Positions 15,966 through 25,302 of a stretch of DNA of 64,000 nt are shown in pieces. The stretch's first letter is position 1, and every line of letters begins with the position of its first letter. This stretch comes from Methylococcus sp. EFPC2 (GTDB taxonomy: Bacteria; Pseudomonadota; Gammaproteobacteria; Methylococcales; Methylococcaceae), in NCBI RefSeq assembly GCF_016925495.1, contig NZ_CP070491.1:310001-374000 (forward strand), given 5' to 3'. Position numbers and translations under genes: made by a program. The notes under the pieces were generated by a model, which was given only the letters and a program-made list of their open reading frames with translations, ran no database searches and was not told where the DNA came from.

Positions 15966-18338
15966 ATGGACTATGGATACAGCATGAATCGGAACAGACT
16001 CTTGACTTGGCTTAAGCCGGCGTATCGATTGGAGGATGTCGATATCGTCGTGAGCGCATCCAATATCAGTCCGCCTTATCCCCGGATCTGGGTGGGTGGG
16101 CTCAGTCTGCTGCTGATCTTCGGTTACGGGCTGCCGTCGGAAAGATTGTTCACCACGCCGGCCGACTATCTTCCGCTGCACACCGCGCTGGAATTCGTCT
16201 CCATGGCGATCTCGGCCATGGTGTTCGGTTTGGCCTGGAACCTGCGGCAACAAGATCGGAACAGCCACTCGATCCTGCTCGGCACCGGGTTTCTTGCCGT
16301 GAGTCTCATCGATATGGCGCACACCCTGTCCTATGCCGGTATGCCGGACTTCGTGACGGCCAGCGGTCCGGAGAAGGCGATCAATTTCTGGCTGGCCGCA
16401 CGTTATACGTCCGCGTTCATCCTCCTGGCCGTGGCGCTGTCACGTCCGCGTTACTGGTCTGCCGCCGCGAGTTATTGCGCGCTCGCTTCGGCCCTCGCCC
16501 TCGCATTCGGGGTCGTCTGGGTAGGTTTGTTCCATGGCGCCTGGTTGCCGCGCACCTTCATTCCGGGACAGGGGCTGACGCCTTTCAAAATCGGCGCGGA
16601 GTATGGCGTCACCGGCATGTACCTCGGCGCATCCGTGTTGCTGTTCCTCAAGCACCGCGCGTCACGCGGATCGGAGTTGGAATGGCTGGCCGCGGCCGCC
16701 TGGGTGCAGGGTCTGGCGGAAATGTTCTTCACTTTGTACGCGGATGTCACCGACGTATTCAATCTGCTGGGACACGTCTACAAGGCGGTCGCCTATTTCA
16801 TGATTTACCGCGCGCTGTTCGTCTCAGGCGTGTCCAGGCCTTACCGGCAACTCGCCGACGAGCGCACGCGCCTGCACACCCTGGTCGGCACCATTCCCGA
16901 TCTCGTCTGGCTCAAGGATCCCGCCGGGGTTTATCTGTTCTGCAACCCGGTTTTCGAACGTCTTTTTGGCGCCAGGGAGGCCGACATCGTCGGAAAAACC
17001 GATTACGATTTCGTCGATCGGCAACTCGCCGACTCCTTCCGCCGTCACGACATGGCCGCCATGAGGCGGGGAAAACCCAGTCAGAACGAAGAGTGGCTGA
17101 CATTCACTGCCGATGGCTACCGCGGCTTGTTCTCGACCATCAAAACACCCATGCTGACCGAGGATGGCGAACTGGTGGGCGTGCTCGGCATCGCCCGCGA
17201 CGTCACGCAGCAGCACGAATACCGTAAAGCCTTGGAGGACAGCGAGTTGCGCTATCGCCGGCTCTTCGAAAGCAATCCGGCGCCCATATTGATCTACGAA
17301 CGCGGCAGCCTGAATCTGTTGGCCGCCAACGAAGCCTTCTTTCGAAGCTACGGCTATGACCGGGATGAGTTTTTGTCCATGCGCCTGCCCGACCTTTATC
17401 CCGAGGACGAAAAACGCAGCATCGCCGAACTCGCCAGCCACCTGTCGGGCCTGAATTACGTCGGCGAATGGCGCCACCTGAAGAAGGACGGGACCGTCAT
17501 TCCCGTCGAAGCGCGCTCCCACGATCTGATCTTCGACGGACGCACCGCCCGTATCGCGGTCGTGAACGATATCACCGAGCGCAAGCAGGCCGAGGCGGCG
17601 ATACTGCGGCTGAATGCCGAGTTGGAGCAGCGGGTCGAGGAACGTACGGCCAGTCTCGCCGCGCTCAACAAGGAGCTGGAATCCTTTACCTATTCGGTTT
17701 CCCACGATCTCAAAGCGCCGCTCAGGGGCATCGACGGATACAGCCGGCTGCTGCTGGAAGACCACCTCGATCAACTCGACGAGGAGGGCCGGCTATTCTT
17801 GGGCTACGTCCGGCGAGGGGCGGCGCAGATGAGCGAGCTGATCGACGATCTGCTGGCTTATTCCCGCATGGAGCGGCGGGCCATGGGCGACGCGGCGGTC
17901 GATCTGAACCGGCTGGTCGGCGGCCTGCTGGCGGAGCGGCAAGAGGAGATAGCGGCGCGCGGCGTGCGGATGGACGTCGACCTGGGCGAACTCAGTGCCC
18001 ACGCCGATCCCGACGGTCTGGCGATGGTGTTGCGGAACCTGCTGGACAACGCCCTGAAATTCACCCGCGACAGCCAGTCCCCGACGGTCGCGATACGCGG
18101 GCGGATCGCCAACGGCAAGCTTACACTTTCGGTGCAAGACAACGGCATAGGCTTTGACATGCAATTCCATGACCGCATCTTCGAGATGTTCCAGCGACTA
18201 CAGCGCGCCGAAGACTACGCCGGTACCGGCATAGGCCTGGCCATCGTCCGCAAGGCCGTGCAGCGCATGGGAGGGCAAGTGTGGGCCGACAGCGCGCCCG
18301 GCCGGGGTGCCGCATTTTTTCTGGAGCTGCCGCAATGA
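15966..18338 (+). CDS. MASE3-PAS-PAS hybrid-less sensor histidine kinase
   Basis: 790 aa. The first ~280 residues form a multi-helix MASE3-type membrane sensor (AISAMVFGLAWNLRQQ, SLIDMAHTLSYAG). Two PAS domains follow (about 300-410, with IPDLVWLKDPAG; and about 425-545, with YRRLFESNPAP). A linker with a coiled-coil pattern leads to the HisKA domain with phospho-acceptor H580 in YSVSHDLKAPLRG. The HATPase domain has LLDNALKFT, DNGIGFD and GTGIGLAIV. The H-box and the ATP lid are intact. The bacteriophytochrome-like HisKA and the following Rcp1-like receiver are a usual pair. The stop overlaps the receiver gene (ATGA), so the two are almost certainly one signalling unit. Confidence 0.92.
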   Translation: MDYGYSMNRNRLLTWLKPAYRLEDVDIVVSASNISPPYPRIWVGGLSLLLIFGYGLPSERLFTTPADYLPLHTALEFVSMAISAMVFGLAWNLRQQDRNSHSILLGTGFLAVSLIDMAHTLSYAGMPDFVTASGPEKAINFWLAARYTSAFILLAVALSRPRYWSAAASYCALASALALAFGVVWVGLFHGAWLPRTFIPGQGLTPFKIGAEYGVTGMYLGASVLLFLKHRASRGSELEWLAAAAWVQGLAEMFFTLYADVTDVFNLLGHVYKAVAYFMIYRALFVSGVSRPYRQLADERTRLHTLVGTIPDLVWLKDPAGVYLFCNPVFERLFGAREADIVGKTDYDFVDRQLADSFRRHDMAAMRRGKPSQNEEWLTFTADGYRGLFSTIKTPMLTEDGELVGVLGIARDVTQQHEYRKALEDSELRYRRLFESNPAPILIYERGSLNLLAANEAFFRSYGYDRDEFLSMRLPDLYPEDEKRSIAELASHLSGLNYVGEWRHLKKDGTVIPVEARSHDLIFDGRTARIAVVNDITERKQAEAAILRLNAELEQRVEERTASLAALNKELESFTYSVSHDLKAPLRGIDGYSRLLLEDHLDQLDEEGRLFLGYVRRGAAQMSELIDDLLAYSRMERRAMGDAAVDLNRLVGGLLAERQEEIAARGVRMDVDLGELSAHADPDGLAMVLRNLLDNALKFTRDSQSPTVAIRGRIANGKLTLSVQDNGIGFDMQFHDRIFEMFQRLQRAEDYAGTGIGLAIVRKAVQRMGGQVWADSAPGRGAAFFLELPQ

Positions 18339-18766
18339 CGACGGAATGCTTGAACCGCCCCATCCTGTTGGTGGAAGACAATCCGGTGGATCTGGATCTG
18401 ACGCTGAGGGCATTCATGCGCAACAAACTGGCCAATCCCATCGAGGTCGCCCGCGACGGCGCGGAAGCGCTCGCCTGGATACCGCGCTGGGAGGAGGGCG
18501 AGCCCAGGCCCTTGGTGATCCTTCTGGACTTGAAACTGCCCAAGATAGACGGTCTGGAAGTATTGCAGCGCCTGCGCGCCCATCCCGTCAGCCAGGATAT
18601 GCCGGTGGTGGTGCTGACTTCGTCGAGCGAGGATAAGGACATCGAAACGGCCTACCGTCACCGTGCCAACTCTTACATCGTCAAGCCGGTGAATTTCGAT
18701 AAGTTCCTCGATGTGGCCCGCCAGATAGAACTCTATTGGTGCCTCTTGAACCGGACGCCAAGGTAG
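18335..18766 (+). CDS. Single-domain response regulator (Rcp1-like)
   Basis: 143 aa, a stand-alone receiver. It has the acidic pocket VEDN, phospho-acceptor D65 in LLDLKLPKIDG, the switch Thr/Ser in VLTSSSED and the conserved Lys in YIVKPVNF. It has no output domain, so it probably relays phosphate or acts by protein contact. The ATG overlaps the upstream kinase stop. The start is chosen at MTTECLNR because the longer frame lies inside the kinase gene. Confidence 0.93.
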   Translation: MTTECLNRPILLVEDNPVDLDLTLRAFMRNKLANPIEVARDGAEALAWIPRWEEGEPRPLVILLDLKLPKIDGLEVLQRLRAHPVSQDMPVVVLTSSSEDKDIETAYRHRANSYIVKPVNFDKFLDVARQIELYWCLLNRTPR

Positions 18767-18771
18767 GCCTC

Positions 18772-21700
18772 ATGCGCGTACTTCACGTAGAAGACAATCC
18801 CGTCGATGCCGATCTTGCCCGCCGCATCATCGCCCGCCGGGCACCCGATATTGAATTGACCAACGTCTCCAGCTACGCGGCGGCCAAGGCCGCGCTCGAT
18901 CAAGGCTACGATCTCGCCCTGATCGATCTCACGCTCCCGGACGGCAACGGCCTTGAATTGTTGGCCGAGATACGCGAGCGCCAGATCCCGATCGCCACCG
19001 TGATGCTGACCGGATCCGGCGACCAGCGTGCGGCCGTCGCCTCGCTGCAAGCGGGAGCCGACGACTATGTGACCAAGTCGGTCGACAATCTGCATGCCTT
19101 GCCGGCGACCCTCCGCAATGCCTTGTTGCGCAACCGCGAGGCGGCCGCGCGCAAGAGCCGGCCCATCCGCGTGCTTTATGCGGAGCCCAACGCCATGGAT
19201 GCGGACCTGACCCGCAGACATCTGGCCCGGCGCGCTCCGCACATACGCTTGACGGTGGTCCGGGCGGCGGCGGACGTGTTGGATCGCTTGCCGCTCTCGC
19301 CGGACCTTCGCGCCGATTTCGACGTGGTCCTGCTGGATTACCGGCTACCCGGCCTGGACGCCCTGGAAACCGTCAAAATGCTGCGGGTCGTACGCGGATT
19401 GACGATCCCCATCGTGATGGTGACCGGCCAGGGCAGCGAAACCATCGCGGCCCAGGCGATGCATCTGGGCGTCGACGATTACATTTCCAAACACGACGAG
19501 TACCTGCACGAGTTGCCCTCCACCTTGGAAAAGGTGCACAGGGAAGGCGAGTTGGTCAGGGAGCGCGCGCAACTGGAAGAAACCACCTCGCGGCTCAACC
19601 GCCTGCTCGCGGCCAGCCCGGTCATCCTGTACACCCTGAGGCTGGAGGGCGGGCAAGCGGTCGTTTCCTGGGTCAGCGAGAACGTCGCCGCCATCCTCGG
19701 CTATACGACGGAACAGGCCTTGTGCCCGGGGTGGTGGTCTCGGAACCTGCATCCCGACGACAGGGACGCCGTCCATTCCCATCTGGCCGCCCTGTCCGCG
19801 ACGGGACATCTGAAACAAACGTATCGTTTTCTGGACAGCGCCGGCGCCGTGCACTGGCTGGACGACGAATTACTGTTGCCGCAGACGGGGGGAAATCACA
19901 CCGCGGAGGCCATCGGCGTCTGGCGCGACGTGACCGCGACCAAGCAGGCGGAGCAGGTGCAGCTTATCCGCATGGCGGTATTGGACCGGCTGGTCGCCAA
20001 CGCTCCCTTGCCCGAGATACTTAAGGAAGTCGCCGTGGGTCTGGAAAATATCCGTCCGGACATGCGCGTGTCCATACTCCTGATGGATCCATTGACCGGA
20101 CTGCTCAATCGGGCGGCCGGTCCCAGCCTGCCGGATTTTTACCGGGAGGCCGTGAGCGGCTTCAATCCGGGTGCCAACGTGGGCTCTTGCGGCCTGGCGG
20201 CGGCTTTGGGCGAGCCGGTCATCGTCGAGGACATACGCATCCATCCTTGCTGGGCGGCCTTCGCGCCGCTCGCCGAACGGGCCGGGCTGCGCGCGAACTG
20301 GTCGATTCCCTTCAAGGACGAAGGCGGCCGGGTGCTCGGCACCTTCGGCATCTATTACTCGGATGTCCGCTCGCCGACTCAGGCAGATCTGGATCTGGTC
20401 GACGAGTTTGCCCGCCTCACCAGCCTGGCGGTGCGGCGCGCGAACTCGGATACCGCCTTGAGGCAGGCGGCGGCGGTTTTCGCCAGCACGCGCGAGGGCG
20501 TGATCGTCACCGATCTGACGCCCAGCATATTGGCGGTGAACGGCGCCTATTTGGAGATCACGGGTTTCGCCGAATCCGAAGTAGTCGGACGAAATCCCCG
20601 TTTGTTCAAGTCGGGCCGCCACGACTCGGCGTTTTACCAGGCCATGTGGTCCGCTATCCAGTCGACCGGCCATTGGCAGGGAGAAGTCTGGAACCGCCGG
20701 AAAAACGGGGAGCTTTTCCCGCAGTTGCTCACCGTCAGCACCGTTTACGACGACAAGGGAGCGCCTAGCCATTACGTGGGCGCCATGACCGATATCAGCC
20801 AGCTCAAGCGTTCCCAGGAGCAGTTGGAACACCTGGCCCATTTCGATCCGCTGACGGATCTGCCCAATCGCCCGCTGGTGCAGTCCAGGCTGCAATATGC
20901 GCTGGAGCAGGCGGAGCGGCTCGGCCATCGGGTCGCGGTGCTGTTCATCGACCTGGACCGATTCAAGAACGTCAACGACAGCCTCGGCCATCCCGCGGGC
21001 GATCAACTCCTGACCATTTTGGCCCAGCGCATGCGCGAAAAAGTGCCGAGCCTGGACACCACCCTGGGACGCTGGGGCGGCGACGAGTTCCTGCTGGTGC
21101 TGGAGAAAGTCGAGCAGGCCGAAGAGGCGGCAAACGCGGCCCTCGGCATCATCCAGCTCCTGGAGCAGCCTTTCGCCTTGCCGCACGCGAGCGAAGTCTA
21201 TGTGGGCGCCAGCATAGGCATCAGCCTGTATCCGAGCGACGGCCGCGGCGTCACGGAGTTGATCCAGCATGCCGACGTCGCCATGTACCAGGCCAAGGAA
21301 CAGGGCCGGAACACTTACCGTTTTTACACTCCCGCCCTGAGCGAGGCGGCGAACGACAAACTCAATCTGGAAGTCAGGCTGAGGCGCGCCCTGGCCAATG
21401 GCGAATTCGTCCTGCACTACCAGCCCCAGATCGACATTTCGACCGGTGCCTTGATCGGTTGCGAGGCCCTGGTGCGCTGGCAAGACCCCGTGGAGGGCCT
21501 GATCTCGCCTCTCCGCTTCATTCCGGTAGCAGAAGAAACGGGCTTGATCGCGGCGCTGGGCGAATGGGTGCTGTTGTCGGCCTGTACCCAGGCTCAGGCC
21601 TGGCGAGCCGCCGGTCTGTCTCCGCTCACCCTGTCGGTCAATCTGTCCGTCAGGCAACTCAGTGGACAAGGGCTGGTGGACAACATCGCCGAGGTGCTCG

Positions 21701-22203
21701 CGAAGACCGGTCTTCCGCCCGCCTGGCTCAAGCTCGAATTGACCGAAAGCATGATCATGGAGCAGGGAGAATCGGCCATCGAACTGCTGCATGGTTTCAA
21801 GGCGCTGGGCGTTAGCTTGTCCATCGACGATTTCGGTACCGGTTATTCCTCTCTCGCTTACCTGAAGCGTTTCCCCATAGACGAGCTCAAGATCGACCGG
21901 GGATTCGTGCGCGACATACCCGCGGACAAGAACGACATGGAAATCGCCGCCACCATCATCGCCATGGGGCGCAGCCTCAACATGAAGGTCCTGGCGGAAG
22001 GCGTGGAAACCCAGGAGCAGCTCGATTTCCTGGCGCACCGCGGCTGCCACGCCTATCAGGGCTATCTCTGCAGCCGTCCGATTCCTGCCGGCGAATTCAC
22101 CCGCTTCCTGGCGGCGGCCGGCCGGTATTGCCGGGCGACGCCCGCGCCAGCAGCAAGCGGGCACGATCCTGGTAGACAAGGTCTTCCAGCGGCGGATGGA
22201 TGA
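18772..22203 (+). CDS. REC-REC-PAS-GAF-PAS-GGDEF-EAL signalling protein
   Basis: 1143 aa, starting 5 bases after the receiver gene. Receiver 1 is complete (VEDNP, D52, K102). Receiver 2 (about 131-255) keeps the phospho-acceptor D189 in LLDYRLPG but has AEPN in place of the usual acidic pair. A PAS (about 285-400), a GAF (about 415-560) and a second PAS (about 570-685) follow. The GGDEF domain keeps GGDEF at 769-773 but shows no RxxD inhibitory site before it. The EAL domain keeps CEALVRW (898-900), LTESMIM, DDFGTGYSSL and AEGVET, so it should be an active c-di-GMP phosphodiesterase. The protein thus links the kinase pathway to c-di-GMP. Its last ~35 codons overlap the convergent acyl-CoA dehydrogenase gene. 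Confidence 0.92.
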   Translation: MRVLHVEDNPVDADLARRIIARRAPDIELTNVSSYAAAKAALDQGYDLALIDLTLPDGNGLELLAEIRERQIPIATVMLTGSGDQRAAVASLQAGADDYVTKSVDNLHALPATLRNALLRNREAAARKSRPIRVLYAEPNAMDADLTRRHLARRAPHIRLTVVRAAADVLDRLPLSPDLRADFDVVLLDYRLPGLDALETVKMLRVVRGLTIPIVMVTGQGSETIAAQAMHLGVDDYISKHDEYLHELPSTLEKVHREGELVRERAQLEETTSRLNRLLAASPVILYTLRLEGGQAVVSWVSENVAAILGYTTEQALCPGWWSRNLHPDDRDAVHSHLAALSATGHLKQTYRFLDSAGAVHWLDDELLLPQTGGNHTAEAIGVWRDVTATKQAEQVQLIRMAVLDRLVANAPLPEILKEVAVGLENIRPDMRVSILLMDPLTGLLNRAAGPSLPDFYREAVSGFNPGANVGSCGLAAALGEPVIVEDIRIHPCWAAFAPLAERAGLRANWSIPFKDEGGRVLGTFGIYYSDVRSPTQADLDLVDEFARLTSLAVRRANSDTALRQAAAVFASTREGVIVTDLTPSILAVNGAYLEITGFAESEVVGRNPRLFKSGRHDSAFYQAMWSAIQSTGHWQGEVWNRRKNGELFPQLLTVSTVYDDKGAPSHYVGAMTDISQLKRSQEQLEHLAHFDPLTDLPNRPLVQSRLQYALEQAERLGHRVAVLFIDLDRFKNVNDSLGHPAGDQLLTILAQRMREKVPSLDTTLGRWGGDEFLLVLEKVEQAEEAANAALGIIQLLEQPFALPHASEVYVGASIGISLYPSDGRGVTELIQHADVAMYQAKEQGRNTYRFYTPALSEAANDKLNLEVRLRRALANGEFVLHYQPQIDISTGALIGCEALVRWQDPVEGLISPLRFIPVAEETGLIAALGEWVLLSACTQAQAWRAAGLSPLTLSVNLSVRQLSGQGLVDNIAEVLAKTGLPPAWLKLELTESMIMEQGESAIELLHGFKALGVSLSIDDFGTGYSSLAYLKRFPIDELKIDRGFVRDIPADKNDMEIAATIIAMGRSLNMKVLAEGVETQEQLDFLAHRGCHAYQGYLCSRPIPAGEFTRFLAAAGRYCRATPAPAASGHDPGRQGLPAADG

Positions 22204-23305
22204 GTCCGGCGCGGGCGTCGCGGAATGCCCGTTCGATGTTGCCGCACAAGAAACCGGGACCGCCCGCGATGCGCAAGGCTTCGTCGGTGGCATAAGCCGC
22301 GGCCTGAGTGGCCTTGAGTTTGGCGAGGGCAACGTCGGCCAGCAGGTTCTCGCGTTCCGGTGGCGCGGCCCCGTCCCAGCGCGCGGCGACGTCCTGAAGC
22401 ACGATGCGGGCGGTGCGCAGTTCGACATCCAGGCGTCCCAGGCGGGCGCGGATCAACGGCAGATCGGCGACCGGAGTGGAACCGTCTCCGGGTTTTCTCG
22501 CCAGGGCCCAGCGCGTCACCGTCTGGCGCGCGCCTTCGCCCACCCCCAGATAAACCGCGGCGATGCAGAGTCCGAACCAGGCCAGCGCGCAGGGGCGATC
22601 GGCGGCCGGCGTGCCGTTCTTGCGCGAGGCGATGAGCCGATCCGGCGGAACGGGGACGTTCTTGAGCCTGAGAGTGCCGGACGCCGAAGCCCTCATGCCC
22701 AGCGCGTCGAATGCCGGTATTCGTTCGACCCCCGGTGCCCGCAGGTCCAGCAAGTAGGTGGCTATCTCGGACTCGGTCGCCTGCGATGCCGTCCCGGTAT
22801 CGAGCAAGCGGGCCGTGACCACGGCATAGCGCAGGGCTGGCAGCCAGGTCGTCCAGTGTTTTTCGCCGTTCAACGTCCAGCCGTTTTCGGTTCTTATCGC
22901 CGTCATGTCCGGCAATGCACCGCGCGCCGGGCTGCCTCCCCTGGCTTCCGTGGCGGCAAGATTGATCAGCGCACCGCTATCGACCACCTCGCTCAGCAGC
23001 GTATGCAGGAGAAGTTCCGGCCACAGGCCGGACTGCACGGCCGAGCCCAGGGTATGGAAGTGCATGGCCAGGCCCAAGGCGGCGGAGCCGTCCTCGGCAC
23101 CGAGTGCGGCGAGTACGGAAACCGCCGCCCGCAAGCCGGCGCCCAAGCCTCCGGCCGAGCGGGGAACGGGCGTCAGGTGCAGGCCCGCCCGCACCAAGGC
23201 CGCCGGAACCGCCGGATCGAATTCGTCGCGGCCGGCCAGCGGCCGCAGCGTTTCTACGCCGTTGAACAAGGCCGCGGAGATTTCGGGTGACAAGTGCTCG
23301 TCCAT
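22097..23305 (-). CDS. Acyl-CoA dehydrogenase family protein
   Basis: About 402 aa from the ATG at 23305 (MDEHLSPEIS). The FAD-dependent fold is recognisable: the helical N-terminal domain (LHLTPVPRSAGGLGAG), the beta domain with ATEARGGSPARG and GWTLNGEKHWTTW, and the C-terminal helices with ALRIAGGPGFL. The usual active-site Glu region is not obvious. Such divergent members often oxidise unusual acyl groups or act as desulfurisation or nitroalkane-type oxidases. Longer starts up to 23407 exist but add non-conserved residues. The 3' end overlaps the EAL gene tail to tail by 107 bases. Confidence 0.82.
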   Translation of the reverse strand: MDEHLSPEISAALFNGVETLRPLAGRDEFDPAVPAALVRAGLHLTPVPRSAGGLGAGLRAAVSVLAALGAEDGSAALGLAMHFHTLGSAVQSGLWPELLLHTLLSEVVDSGALINLAATEARGGSPARGALPDMTAIRTENGWTLNGEKHWTTWLPALRYAVVTARLLDTGTASQATESEIATYLLDLRAPGVERIPAFDALGMRASASGTLRLKNVPVPPDRLIASRKNGTPAADRPCALAWFGLCIAAVYLGVGEGARQTVTRWALARKPGDGSTPVADLPLIRARLGRLDVELRTARIVLQDVAARWDGAAPPERENLLADVALAKLKATQAAAYATDEALRIAGGPGFLCGNIERAFRDARAGLIHPPLEDLVYQDRARLLLARASPGNTGRPPPGSG

Positions 23306-23438
23306 GGTGTGATCCGGTGTGTGATGCAGGGGGAGAGGCATGGATGCGTGTTGCCGGACGGGGAAAGCGCTGTTCAACGCCCGCGGGTTTATCGCGTGGC
23401 GGGGCACGTCGTCAGGGACCGCCGACGAAGGAAGGCGC

Positions 23439-23693
23439 TCATTTGAACCAGGCCTTCATCAGGATGATGCCGAGGGCCAGGATGAGCGTGACCAGGTTCG
23501 AGACGACGATAGGCGTCGACTGTATCGTCAGGCCATAAGCGAGCCAGAGCAGCACGCCCAGGCTGAAGAGCGTAAACATGCCATAGGAGATATCTTTGGC
23601 CGAACGGGATTTCCAGGTCTTGATGACTTGGGGAACGAACGACACGGTGGTCAGCGTTCCCGCCAGCATGCCGAGCAGGTCGTTGGATTGCAT
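23439..23693 (-). CDS. SemiSWEET-type sugar transporter
   Basis: 84 aa with three predicted membrane helices. The MtN3/SWEET half-domain signature is present: GMLAGTLTTVSFVPQVIKTW with the family's PQ motif, then SYGMFTLFSLGVLLWLAYG. SemiSWEETs dimerise to move sugars across the inner membrane. The start is the ATG at 23693, since upstream codons show no homology. It is a single gene between an acyl-CoA dehydrogenase and a divergent symporter. Confidence 0.88.
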   Translation of the reverse strand: MQSNDLLGMLAGTLTTVSFVPQVIKTWKSRSAKDISYGMFTLFSLGVLLWLAYGLTIQSTPIVVSNLVTLILALGIILMKAWFK

Positions 23694-24013
23694 GGTCTTC
23701 CGGGTGAGTGGGTCGTAGGGATGTGGCAAGCCGTCCCGGTCGGGGAGGCATGGGGCGATGATGCCGTACAAGCGTCTTGTTCCGCGATGATACGACGAGT
23801 ATGGCCAGGGCGCACGAGGACGCATCGATGCGTACGGCACCACGGAGGCGGGGACGAGCCCGGCTTGCCGGCGCGCGGCCGCGCAGGAATAATCAGGCGC
23901 TCCAAAATATCGCGGCGCGCCGGTCCGCCCGAAATTACCGCACGAAGTCCAACTGTTTTAAGGGAAAACGCGGCAACCAGTGTTTCCCTTAGCGGTTCGT
24001 CCTCCACTCTTAC
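23694..24013. promoter_or_regulatory. Divergent intergenic region with inverted repeat
   Basis: 320 bases between divergently read SemiSWEET and symporter genes, so both promoters should lie here. AAGGGAAA (23960-23967) and TTTCCCTT (23983-23990) are perfect inverted arms, 24 bases before the symporter ATG. They could be an operator or a 5' UTR hairpin. No clear sigma-70 hexamer pair was found. Confidence 0.4.
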
Positions 24014-25297
24014 ATGGATGCTTCTCTCATGCCCACCCATAGCGCGAGCCACACCCACAAACCCAACCGCGAAACGCTCTACGTGCTACTGGCCCTGGTC
24101 GCAGGCATAGGTGTCGGGGAAGCCCTCAACCTGAGTTTCGGCGGGGCCGAGGCGGCCGGAAATCCGATCTTGGCCGGTGTCGTCGGAGCCTTGGGCGTGC
24201 TGACCGATATCTTCATGCGGCTCATCAAGATGATCATCGCCCCGCTGGTGTTCGCCACCCTCGTGGTGGGTATGGCGAAAATGGGCGATGGCCGGGCGGT
24301 GGGCCGCATCGGTGGCAAGGCGATTTTGTGGTTTTTCTCGGCTTCCGTGCTCAGCCTGCTGCTGGGGATGTTGCTGGTGAACCTGCTGGCGCCCGGTGAG
24401 GCCATGCACCTGAGCATCCCGCCGGTCGGCGCCGACACGGGACTGATCAAGGCCCAGCCTACGCTGGGCAATTTTGTGGCCCACATCTTCCCGAAAAGCA
24501 TCACCGAGGCCATGGCGGAGAACGAAATCCTGCAGATCGTGGTGTTTTCCATCTTTTTCGGCGTGGCCTGCGCCCAGTTGGGCGAGTTGGCCGAACCCAT
24601 GGTCAAGGCCCTGGATGCCTTGGGTCACATCATGCTCAAAGTCACCAGCTTCGTGATGACTTTCGCGCCGGTGGCGGTGTTTTCCGCCATCGCTTCCGTC
24701 ATCGCCAGGCAGGGCCTGGGAGTGCTCGGCACCTACGGCCTTTTCATCGGCGAGTTCTACCTGGGGCTGTTTTTGTTATGGGGCTTGCTGGGGCTGGCCG
24801 GCTATTTGTTTCTGGGTGGGCGTATCGGCTCGCTCTTGCGGCACATCCGCGAACCCATGCTGCTGGCCTTCGGCACCGCCAGCAGCGAGGCGGCCTACCC
24901 GATGCTGTTGCGGCAGTTGGAACGCTTCGGTTGCGAGGAACGGGTGTGCGGCTTCGTGCTGCCTTTGGGTTATTCCTTCAACCTGGACGGCAGCATGATG
25001 TATATGACTTTCGCCGTGCTGTTCATCGCCCAGGCCTACGGGATCGACATGCCCCTGGGCGACCAGTTGCTGATGCTGTCGGTGTTGTTGTTCACCAGCA
25101 AGGGCGTGGCGGGCGTGCCCAAGGCTTCGCTGGTGGTCATCGCCGCTACCCTGAGCATGTTCCATATACCCGAGGCCGGATTATTGCTGCTCTTGGGCAT
25201 CGACCAATTGCTGGACATGGGGCGCAGCGCCACCAACGTGCTGGGCAATAGCGTGGCCGCAGCCGTGGTGAGTCGCTGGGAAAAGGCCTTGAGATGA
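24014..25297 (+). CDS. Dicarboxylate/amino acid:cation symporter (DAACS)
   Basis: 427 aa, of the DctA/GltP type. Membrane helices begin at ETLYVLLALVAGIGVGEAL. The reentrant-loop serine motif (FGTASSEAAYPMLL), the SFNLDGSMMYMTFAVLF helix and the C-terminal DMGRSATNVLGNSVAA substrate/cation motif are all present. It takes up C4-dicarboxylates or acidic amino acids with H+ or Na+. The DMGRSATNVLGN motif has Arg where many glutamate-specific members do too, but the substrate stays unassigned. An alternative ATG is at 24029. Confidence 0.9.
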   Translation: MDASLMPTHSASHTHKPNRETLYVLLALVAGIGVGEALNLSFGGAEAAGNPILAGVVGALGVLTDIFMRLIKMIIAPLVFATLVVGMAKMGDGRAVGRIGGKAILWFFSASVLSLLLGMLLVNLLAPGEAMHLSIPPVGADTGLIKAQPTLGNFVAHIFPKSITEAMAENEILQIVVFSIFFGVACAQLGELAEPMVKALDALGHIMLKVTSFVMTFAPVAVFSAIASVIARQGLGVLGTYGLFIGEFYLGLFLLWGLLGLAGYLFLGGRIGSLLRHIREPMLLAFGTASSEAAYPMLLRQLERFGCEERVCGFVLPLGYSFNLDGSMMYMTFAVLFIAQAYGIDMPLGDQLLMLSVLLFTSKGVAGVPKASLVVIAATLSMFHIPEAGLLLLLGIDQLLDMGRSATNVLGNSVAAAVVSRWEKALR

Positions 25298-25302
25298 GGC
25301 GG

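Noticed and set aside
19870-22428. 852-codon open frame antisense to the GGDEF-EAL gene
   Set aside because: The sense protein has intact GGDEF and EAL active sites; the antisense frame has none.
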